This document shows, piece after piece, positions 14,849 to 21,219 of a stretch of 64,000 nucleotides of DNA. Where the stretch lies: the NCBI GenBank assembly GCA_015060245.1, contig SUYU01000007.1, positions 1 to 64,000 of the forward strand, in the 5' to 3' direction. Source of the stretch: Bacteroidales bacterium (GTDB lineage Bacteria > Bacteroidota > Bacteroidia > Bacteroidales > UBA932). Each line of letters opens with the position of its first letter. Positions within the stretch are counted from its first letter, which is position 1. A program made the translations under genes and the position numbers. The notes beneath the pieces are model-generated. The model did not search any database, was not told the origin of the DNA, and saw only the letters and a program-made list of their open reading frames with translations.

Positions 14849-15877
14849 TCACACCCTGTTCTTTATGATTATGTACAATATTACAGGAATTCCAAGCAGT
14901 GCCGCCACCGTATTGATTGGAATGACACTACCCGAACCCGGCATCTGTGATATGATATCTGCAAGCAACATTACAATTGCTCCTGTAAAGGCAGAAGCGG
15001 GAAGCAGCACCTTATGGTTTGCATTCCTGAATATGAAGCGTGAAATGTGAGGTACCGCAATGCCTATAAAACCAATCGGGCCACAAAAGGCGGTAACGCT
15101 TCCGGCCAGAAGGGTTGTGGCAACCAATATGCGTATCTTTATTGCCTTCACATCAAGTCCCATGGCTGCAGCATGCTGCTCGCCAAGAAGAAGGGCATTC
15201 AAATCCTTTATATTGTATATTGAGAGCAGAAGTCCGGCAACCACCATTATTGAGAGTATTGCCAACTGCAACGCTCCGAGGCCGGCAAAACTTCCCATTG
15301 TCCATATCACATAGGTTTTGAGCGATGCAGCACTTGTAAAGTATTGCAGCAGACTTATTATTGCGCTTGCCACACTTCCGGCCATGATACCGAAGATGAG
15401 CAGCGAAAGATTCTCTTTCAGTTTGTTTGAAAGTGATATGATGAGCATTGTAAGCAGGAAGGCACCTGCAAGGGCCGCTCCCGCTATTCCAAAAATCTGG
15501 AAGAAAGGGTGGCTCATGTCAATGCCGAGAAGCGAGCCTCCCATTACAAAAATGGCCACACCAAGCCCCGATGCCGCACTTATTCCCAAAATGTACGGAT
15601 CAGCCAGAGGGTTTCTGAAGAGGGTCTGCATCTGCAGGCCGCAAACCGAGAGTCCAACTCCTGCCATAAGTGCCACTATTGCCTTTGGAAGCCTGAAATC
15701 CAGCACTATATCCTTTACATAGGAGTTCTGCAGGCTGTCGGGAAGAGAATTTGATGCAAAAATTGAATTGAATATATCCCTGACAGGAATTGCCACTGCT
15801 CCCGACAGAATGTCGACTACAAAGCAACACAACAGCAGAACTGTAAAGAGAATATAATATTTTGCACCGTTTTTCAT
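14849..15877 (-). CDS. FecCD-family ABC transporter permease
   Basis: A 342-residue inner-membrane protein with about nine or ten hydrophobic segments. Family blocks include LSVCGLQMQTLFRNPLADPYILG (split here by position, about residues 77-99), GFIGIAVPHISRFIF (about 268) and the terminal GIPVILYIIIKN. This matches BtuC/FecD-type permeases that move ferric siderophores, heme or cobalamin. It is the first gene of a two-gene unit with the ATPase. Its -7 box ends only five bases before the ATG, so the message is probably leaderless, and its promoter region is shared with the divergent tpiA. Confidence 0.93.
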   Translation of the reverse strand: MKNGAKYYILFTVLLLCCFVVDILSGAVAIPVRDIFNSIFASNSLPDSLQNSYVKDIVLDFRLPKAIVALMAGVGLSVCGLQMQTLFRNPLADPYILGISAASGLGVAIFVMGGSLLGIDMSHPFFQIFGIAGAALAGAFLLTMLIISLSNKLKENLSLLIFGIMAGSVASAIISLLQYFTSAASLKTYVIWTMGSFAGLGALQLAILSIMVVAGLLLSIYNIKDLNALLLGEQHAAAMGLDVKAIKIRILVATTLLAGSVTAFCGPIGFIGIAVPHISRFIFRNANHKVLLPASAFTGAIVMLLADIISQMPGSGSVIPINTVAALLGIPVILYIIIKNRV

Positions 15878-15906
15878 TGTTGCAAAGTTAAAAAAAATTA
15901 AATTTG
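15877..15906 (+). promoter_or_regulatory. tpiA promoter (-33 TTG, -7 TAAATTTG)
   Basis: TTG at 15877-15879 and TAAATTTG at 15899-15906 are 19 bases apart, the typical Bacteroidota spacing. The predicted 5' untranslated region is about 30 bases. Confidence 0.6.
15883..15890 (-). promoter_or_regulatory. -7 box of the ABC permease operon
   Basis: Minus-strand TAACTTTG fits TAnnTTTG. It ends five bases before the permease ATG at 15877, implying a leaderless start, and lies inside the spacer of the divergent tpiA promoter. Confidence 0.5.
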
Positions 15907-15942
15907 CGCCCGAATTTAGAGATACATAAAAGAAGAATAATT

Positions 15943-16695
15943 ATGAGAAAGAAAATTGTTGCAGGTAACTGGAAAATGAACACCGTGATTGCAGAGGGTG
16001 TTGAACTTGCAAAAGAGGTTGTAAAAGAGTCTGCAGGCGTTCCTGCTGATGTAAAATTGATTTTGGGTGCTCCATTTGTACACCTTACATCTGTTGCTGC
16101 CGTTGTTGGCGGTACATCTGTTGCTTTGAGCGCACAGAACTGTGCAGATGAGGTTAAAGGTGCATACACAGGCGAGGTTTCTGCCAAGATGTTGGCATCA
16201 GTTCCTGTTGAGTATGTAATTTTGGGCCACTCTGAAAGAAGGGAGTATTATGGTGAAACCAATGAGAAATTGGTTAAGAAGATAAATCTTGCTTTGGCTG
16301 AGAACATCTCTCCAATCTACTGTGTCGGTGAGAAATTGGAGGAGAGAGAGGCCGGCAAACACTTTGAGGTTGTGGCTGCACAAATCAAGGAGGTTTTGTT
16401 CACTCTTACTGCTGAGCAGATGAAAAACGTAGTAATTGCTTACGAGCCTGTATGGGCAATCGGCACAGGAAAGACTGCTACAAGTGAGCAGGCACAGGAG
16501 ATCCACGCATTCATCAGAGCAACTTTGGCTGAGCAGTTCGGTGAATTGGCCCAGGAGATTTCAATCCTTTACGGCGGCAGTTGCAAACCGTCAAATGCAA
16601 AAGAGTTGTTTGCACAGAAAGATATTGACGGAGGTCTTATCGGTGGTGCATCTTTGGTTGCTTCTGACTTTGTTGCAATAGCAAAAAGTTTCTAA
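15943..16695 (+). CDS. tpiA: Triosephosphate isomerase
   Basis: 250 residues, the normal TIM-barrel length. It interconverts dihydroxyacetone phosphate and glyceraldehyde 3-phosphate in glycolysis and gluconeogenesis. The N-terminal [13 protein letters not shown] gives the catalytic Asn and Lys (N10/K12 type); [14 protein letters not shown] carries the catalytic His95-equivalent; [15 protein letters not shown] carries the catalytic Glu and the flexible lid; GGSCKPSNA and GGLIGGASL bind the phosphate. The frame is open upstream to 15904, but ATG 15943 matches the family start and leaves room for the promoter. It is a single-gene unit with its own promoter and terminator. Codon use is strongly biased, as expected for a highly expressed gene. 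Confidence 0.98.
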   Translation: MRKKIVAGNWKMNTVIAEGVELAKEVVKESAGVPADVKLILGAPFVHLTSVAAVVGGTSVALSAQNCADEVKGAYTGEVSAKMLASVPVEYVILGHSERREYYGETNEKLVKKINLALAENISPIYCVGEKLEEREAGKHFEVVAAQIKEVLFTLTAEQMKNVVIAYEPVWAIGTGKTATSEQAQEIHAFIRATLAEQFGELAQEISILYGGSCKPSNAKELFAQKDIDGGLIGGASLVASDFVAIAKSF

Positions 16696-16733
16696 CAGAG
16701 GTCAGAGTATCAATATATTATAGCGCAACAAAG

Positions 16734-16773
16734 AGACTGTATCGGGCATTTTGTCCTTTACAGTCTTTTTTTT
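16734..16773 (+). terminator. tpiA intrinsic terminator
   Basis: AGACTGTA (16734-16741) pairs with TACAGTCT (16759-16766) and is followed by a run of eight Ts. Confidence 0.8.
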
Positions 16774-16845
16774 ATTAAATTTGTGAATTTATACATCCTT
16801 TACAGGATGATACCAAAACACGCGAGTAATACAAATAAACCTATA

Positions 16846-18135
16846 ATGAAAAAGAGACTGTTTTTTATCTGCACATTGGTTCTGGCATCAATTATTGTTG
16901 CCTGCACCGGAAACGTTTCACAGAATGGTTCCGTCCGGGTTCTTGACATTGAGAAAGGAATAGATGATATTGGTTATGTAAACCTGAGCAAATACGCTTC
17001 TGAAATCAATTACATTCCATTGGAGACCTCTCTTGACTGCATGATGAGTTCAGATGAAAATGTGTCAATAAGGAAGATGGGCGACATGTTCTATTTTTAT
17101 TCACCCTTTGGGGCACCGGTATTCTCTTTCAACAAAGAGGGCAAATTCAAGGGAATGATAGGTGTCAATGGAAGGGCCGCACACGAATTCACGAGATATA
17201 TAAGGAGTTTTGCTGTGAACTGGGAGAGAAATGAACTTGCAATTTGTGACATGTCAGGAAAACTGCTCATATATGATTCCAACGGAACTTTCACAAGATC
17301 TGCACAGATTGGAGGAGAAGTTCAGGAAATGTCAGATTATAAAGTTTTTCATGCTACTGATGACGAGTATTTTTTCCTTAGGGAGTCACGCAATAATGAT
17401 ATCCCCGATGTAGGTACAGACGAAAAATATGCCGAGCAGCACCTTGTTACAGTCAATTCAAAAGGTGAAATATCAAATGAGAAGTTATGGGGCCATGTAT
17501 CTGGAATAACCACTCCAAAAGCAAATCGTTCAGGAGTAACAACCTCATTGTTGAAATCATCATTACTTGAAACCGACAAAAAATTTACCATCATTTCCAA
17601 TACCGACACCATTTACTCATACAATCCCCTCTCCAAAGATGCTGTAGCAGAGTATGTGATTGATTTTGGAAAATATGCCCTTGGAGGCTCAAATCCCTCT
17701 ATGGCCAGGTTCAACCAGGGTGACATATTTTTTGACACTGAACATTTTCTTGTTTTTTCAATCATGTTTCCAATCTCTTACTTTAAAGATGAGTACCCTA
17801 CCAATTTGCGGACGGTGTTTGTATATGACAAACAGAGCGGATCAATAAAGGCATTGAAACTTGATGGGCTCTACGGCCATGCCTTGGTCTACAATGGTTT
17901 TGGTACAAGGGCCAACGAAAAGGCAAAAGGGTTTGCCGGTTTTACAAATGATCTGGATGGCGGAATTCCTTTTGTTCCAAGATACATAAAAGATGGAAAG
18001 ATGTACCAGATAATGGATGCCATAAGATTCATGGATCTGGCTGAAAAGGGCAATTCAAAAAGAATGAAAGAGGTTGCTGCCAAACTGAATGAAGAGAGCA
18101 ATCCTGTGCTTATAGAAGTCACACTCAAGAAATAA
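16846..18135 (+). CDS. DUF5128-like six-bladed beta-propeller lipoprotein
   Basis: 429 residues. A lipoprotein signal (MKKRLFFICTLVLASIIVAC, with Cys at residue 20) predicts anchoring in the membrane facing the periplasm or surface. The mature part resembles the Bacteroidota 6-bladed propeller family: YIPLETSLDCMM, FDKEG-like FNKEGKFKGMIG, then repeated blades, and a shared C-terminus with MYQIMDAIRFMDLAE and EESNPVLIEVTLKK. No enzyme motif is seen; the family role is unknown. The upstream frame from 16783 is ignored because it adds residues before the signal peptide. It forms a tandem pair with a paralogue 22 bases downstream. Confidence 0.85.
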   Translation: MKKRLFFICTLVLASIIVACTGNVSQNGSVRVLDIEKGIDDIGYVNLSKYASEINYIPLETSLDCMMSSDENVSIRKMGDMFYFYSPFGAPVFSFNKEGKFKGMIGVNGRAAHEFTRYIRSFAVNWERNELAICDMSGKLLIYDSNGTFTRSAQIGGEVQEMSDYKVFHATDDEYFFLRESRNNDIPDVGTDEKYAEQHLVTVNSKGEISNEKLWGHVSGITTPKANRSGVTTSLLKSSLLETDKKFTIISNTDTIYSYNPLSKDAVAEYVIDFGKYALGGSNPSMARFNQGDIFFDTEHFLVFSIMFPISYFKDEYPTNLRTVFVYDKQSGSIKALKLDGLYGHALVYNGFGTRANEKAKGFAGFTNDLDGGIPFVPRYIKDGKMYQIMDAIRFMDLAEKGNSKRMKEVAAKLNEESNPVLIEVTLKK

Positions 18136-18157
18136 TAAATCACTAAAAACAGACAAT

Positions 18158-19344
18158 ATGCAAAAAAGAGTTACTGCAATTATACTATGCATCATTGGAG
18201 CAATTTCAATTTGTGCATGCTCACAAAAAACAGAGGAATTCAAGGTCATTGAGATTGGAAATGCCTACGAAAAACGCGAGCCTGTTATGGCCAGCGACTA
18301 CTTCTCCGCCATAGACTATATTCCACTGGAGACCTCAGAGGAGGCACTGCTCAATGGCACGAATGCACTTACAATCCTGCCTGCAGAAGACAGGTTCATT
18401 ATTCTCAACAGAATGGAAAGGAAGGCAGATGCCACCATTGAGAGTTTTGACTTGTCAGGAAACCTGCTCGAATTCAAAGCACAGTACGGCAGATCCGAAG
18501 AGGAGTTTACAAACGTACGCAATATCATTCTCAAAGATGATGAACTTTTTGTCTTTCAGGCTACAAGAATCTCCATTTATGACTTGGACGGAAACTATAA
18601 GGAGAGCATACATTTTCAGGAAGGTATTAACCCCATCCAGCCCCCTTTCATGATAGACAAACGCACCTTCGGCATTTTGGGAAATGACATCGAAAACAAA
18701 AAATTCTGTATTGACCTCATTGATACAACAGGAAAGCGCATTTACGGGAAACCGTTTGCCTCGTATTCCGAAGAGGCAGGAAAGGAGAGATTTATTGAGA
18801 GGAATGGGATGAAGATTCCTTTACCTACATTTCCTGCCGCACATTTCTATACCAATAACGAAAAAGTCTTCTTTGCACAGAAATTGAACGATACCCTTTA
18901 TACCATAGACACAAAAGATCTGCAAAAAGGGCAAGTTATATATTTGACTACGGCAAATATATTGACCACAAATCTCCAAAAAGAAATCTGTTCATAATGG
19001 AGACAAAACACTTTTTGCAATGCAGGGTGCTTTTCAAGAAAGATCTTTTCAATACAGAACCCGGATACATCAGCCCTACATTCATATATGATGAAGCCAG
19101 CGGCAAGACCAGAATGATCACACATAACAAAGAGTTTAACAGAAGCGGTTTTGTAAATGATGTGAATGATGATGCCCTTATATTCATGCCTGAAGTATGC
19201 AGGGGCGACAAGATGTACCAGTTGTTTGATGCTGTTGACTTCATTGAATTTGCCGAAAGAAGCAACTCAGCCAAAATAAAGGAAGTTGCTGCCGGAATAA
19301 CAGAAGAGAGCAATCCTGTACTTGTAATCGGTACCCTAAAATAG
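18158..19344 (+). pseudogene. Frameshifted paralogue of the propeller lipoprotein
   Basis: The first frame (18158-18997) begins MQKRVTAIILCIIGAISICAC, a lipobox signal, and follows the upstream paralogue (YIPLETSEEAL, FDLSGNLLE). After LYTIDTKDLQKG (about base 18931) the frame turns to nonsense. The homologous continuation is in another frame, reading ASYIFDYGKYIDHKSPKRN (compare YVIDFGKYALGG upstream), and runs through METKHFLQCRV to EESNPVLVIGTLK at 19344. A single missing base at the GGG run 18929-18931 restores a protein of about 395 residues. It is either a recent frameshift mutation or a sequencing error. Confidence 0.8.
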
Positions 19345-19371
19345 TTACTGTGAAATAGCCACTTTTAGGTA

Positions 19372-19402
19372 TTGACGCGCAACACTCTGCAAACTACCTT
19401 TG
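19372..19402 (+). promoter_or_regulatory. Promoter in the gene-free gap, likely for a small RNA
   Basis: TTG at 19372-19374 and TACCTTTG at 19395-19402 are 20 bases apart, a full Bacteroidota promoter. No protein gene follows, but an intrinsic terminator lies about 60-90 bases downstream. Confidence 0.5.
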
Positions 19403-19408
19403 CATTGT

Positions 19409-19493
19409 GATTAGGCCATATCAGAGATGCTTGGTACAGATTGTTTATTGTTTATTGATGAAAACTGCCTCTCCTCCAGATGGGGCAGTTTTT
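19409..19493 (+). ncRNA. Candidate small RNA, about 85 nt
   Basis: Predicted from a complete promoter (19372-19402) and an intrinsic terminator (19461-19493) that bracket a stretch with no convincing gene. The transcript would start near 19409. The following 100 bases contain further GC-rich inverted repeats (for example CCGGTTGAACCGG near 19557), so a longer readthrough form is possible. A 43-codon frame starting at 19459 overlaps the hairpin, but it has no recognisable content. The family is unidentified. Confidence 0.35.
19461..19493 (+). terminator. Intrinsic terminator of the candidate small RNA
   Basis: AAAACTGCC (19461-19469) pairs with GGCAGTTTT (19484-19492), with a T run at the 3' side. 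Confidence 0.65.
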
Positions 19494-19603
19494 CATTATT
19501 GTGCGGCAGCAGATCTACAATATACGTACTCTCTGGGGTTGCGGGTTACCCTGAACCGGTTGAACCGGGAATGCCCCTGGATTGAATGAGTTGATAAAAA
19601 ACA

Positions 19604-19633
19604 AAAAAGACACTCCAAAATGGAACGTCTTTA
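19604..19633 (-). terminator. rpmH terminator
   Basis: On the minus strand AAAGACGTTCC and GGAGTGTCTTT form a stem (with a bulge) followed by TTTTTTG. It lies about 35 bases after the rpmH stop codon. Confidence 0.6.
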
Positions 19634-19665
19634 TTGCTTTTAGAAATGATCTATTCAATTAATTT

Positions 19666-19818
19666 CTAATACAAATCCTCTGAAGATACGGTCAATTTTT
19701 TACGACCTCTTCTGCGACGTGCAGCAAGAACTCTTCTTCCGTTAGGAGTAGACATACGCTCACGGAATCCGTGTTTGTTGCGGCGTTTACGTTGTGATGG
19801 TTGAAATGTGCGTTTCAT
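19666..19818 (-). CDS. rpmH: 50S ribosomal protein L34
   Basis: A 50-residue, very basic protein. It starts [18 protein letters not shown] and continues [20 protein letters not shown] with RKKLTVS near the end, the standard L34 sequence with a short acidic Bacteroidota tail (SSEDLY). L34 is one of the smallest proteins of the large ribosomal subunit. The gene is monocistronic, with a well-spaced promoter upstream (19854-19884) and a terminator downstream. It lies next to rsmG, a placement reminiscent of the rpmH-rnpA-...-rsmG region near the origin in many bacteria, although the usual neighbours rnpA and dnaA are absent here. Confidence 0.97.
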   Translation of the reverse strand: MKRTFQPSQRKRRNKHGFRERMSTPNGRRVLAARRRRGRKKLTVSSEDLY

Positions 19819-19853
19819 ATTATGACAATTTTATAATTTTCTGTTTGGGACGG

Positions 19854-19884
19854 CAAAGGTAACATTTTACTTTGAAACTGCAAA
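19854..19884 (-). promoter_or_regulatory. rpmH promoter
   Basis: On the minus strand TTTG (19884-19881) and TACCTTTG (19861-19854) are 19 bases apart. The start site would be about 30 bases before the rpmH ATG. Confidence 0.6.
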
Positions 19885-19885
19885 A

Positions 19886-20557
19886 TTATTTTTCATTCGG
19901 ATTCTTGAAAATATGTATAATACGCTTCTCTTCAAAAAAATCCTCACTGAAATAGTTGCTTATGTTGGCAATATTTATGTAATCCCTGTTTATTTTGCAG
20001 GTTTTGGCAGCCATATCCACCTCCTGCAACAGCGTTCCCCTCTTGGCCGGATCCTGATTCCAGGTAATGTCTCCACCCTTCAGATATAGAATTCCCTGAG
20101 TATATTTTCCCTTCACCCAAGGCAAAAAGCCCTTAAGTTCAGTAACAGCCCTTGATACAATAAAATCAAACACCTCATTCACCTGCTCTGCCCTGCCGTT
20201 CACTACAGTTACATTCTTCAAACCCAAAGCATCAGCAACAGCCTGGGCAACCTTTGTCTTCTTGCCAATTGAATCCACAAGCACAAACTTGCACTCCTCA
20301 AAAATAATGGCCAGCGGAATACCCGGAAAGCCGCCGCCTGTACCAACATCCATTATCTTTGTTCCCGACGGGAAACTGTAATATTTCGCAATTGCCAGAG
20401 AGTGCAGCACATGGTGCAGGTAGAGTTTGTCAATATCCTTCCTGCTTATCACATTTATCTTCTCATTCCACTCCTTGTAGAGCGGATAGAGCATCTTTAT
20501 CCTCTCCCTCTGTATCTGTGTAAGATTCGGAAAATATCCGAAAACCAATTCTTCCAT
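19886..20557 (-). CDS. rsmG: 16S rRNA (guanine-N7) methyltransferase RsmG
   Basis: 223 residues. RsmG methylates N7 of G527 (E. coli numbering) in 16S rRNA using SAM. Family marks: LYKEWNEKINVISRKD (about residue 28), HHVLHSLAIAKY, the SAM-binding IMDVGTGGGFPGIPLAI (about 68), LVDSIGKKTKVAQ, and SRAVTELKGFLPW (about 138). The frame is open to 20647, but ATG 20557 (MEELVFGYFPN) fits the family and starts 10 bases after the sigma-factor stop. It is the last gene of the queD-polA-sigma-rsmG strand run. Loss of RsmG gives low-level streptomycin resistance in other bacteria. Confidence 0.95.
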   Translation of the reverse strand: MEELVFGYFPNLTQIQRERIKMLYPLYKEWNEKINVISRKDIDKLYLHHVLHSLAIAKYYSFPSGTKIMDVGTGGGFPGIPLAIIFEECKFVLVDSIGKKTKVAQAVADALGLKNVTVVNGRAEQVNEVFDFIVSRAVTELKGFLPWVKGKYTQGILYLKGGDITWNQDPAKRGTLLQEVDMAAKTCKINRDYINIANISNYFSEDFFEEKRIIHIFKNPNEK

Positions 20558-20567
20558 ATCTAAAATT

Positions 20568-21218
20568 TTACTTATCCTCATTTTTGCAGGCATGGCAGCC
20601 ATTCTCCGGACATGAGCCGTTTCCAACACCGTCGGCACCTGCTTCAATCCTGTTGACCAGCATCTGCTTTGCCCTTTTCAATCGTGTACGTACAGTATTG
20701 AGCGGCATATCCAACTTTTGGGCAATCTCCTCATAAGCAAGTTCATTTATAAACCTCAAAATTGCCACACTCCTGTACTTTTCCCCGAGTTCTCCAATAT
20801 ATCCCAAAAGGATGGAGTACTCCTGGTTGCTTATCATGTCATCCTCAGGTGAGGTCTCAAGTTCACTGCCATAATTTGATATGGAGTCATTGCCCTCGCC
20901 ACCAAATCCGGCCTCAACGCTTACCCGTCTCTTTCTTGCATAATCAATTGCACAATTCTTTCCTATAGCATAGAGCCAGGTAGAAAACTCAAACTTGGGA
21001 TCATATCCCGATATTCCAGAAAACGCCTTCTGAAAAGCCTCCTGACATATATCCTCCGGTTCCTGGGCCATCTCAAGTCCAAAACTCCTGCAGCCCGCCA
21101 TATACTCCGATATATGTAGGGCCAACCCCTTGCCATACCGCTCCATAAGCAGGGCAAAAGCCTTCTGTTCTCCCTCCTGAGCCTTGAGGACCAGTTCCCT
21201 GTCAGTGAGATTCTCCAT
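20568..21218 (-). CDS. ECF-type RNA polymerase sigma factor
   Basis: 216 residues. Region 2 is seen as AFALLMERYGKGLALHI and DICQEAFQKAFSGISGYD with FSTWLYAIGKNCAIDYARKR; region 4 is YRSVAILRFINELAYEEIAQ and LNTVRTRLKRAKQML. This is the sigma-70 family group ECF. The linker between the regions is long and acidic (about residues 100-135). The tail carries a cysteine cluster, SCPENGCHACKNEDK, that could bind metal or sense redox. No anti-sigma gene is adjacent. ATG 21218 is preferred over 21263, because it begins two bases after the polA stop codon and gives the normal ECF start. Confidence 0.9.
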   Translation of the reverse strand: MENLTDRELVLKAQEGEQKAFALLMERYGKGLALHISEYMAGCRSFGLEMAQEPEDICQEAFQKAFSGISGYDPKFEFSTWLYAIGKNCAIDYARKRRVSVEAGFGGEGNDSISNYGSELETSPEDDMISNQEYSILLGYIGELGEKYRSVAILRFINELAYEEIAQKLDMPLNTVRTRLKRAKQMLVNRIEAGADGVGNGSCPENGCHACKNEDK

Positions 21219-21219
21219 A

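Noticed and set aside
16783-16845. Longer N-terminus for the propeller lipoprotein
   Set aside because: It would put 21 residues in front of a clear lipoprotein signal peptide starting at ATG 16846.
19407-19589. Possible small protein (60 codons) before rpmH
   Set aside because: No recognisable domain, GTG start at the predicted transcript start, and it spans a terminator hairpin; a small RNA fits better.
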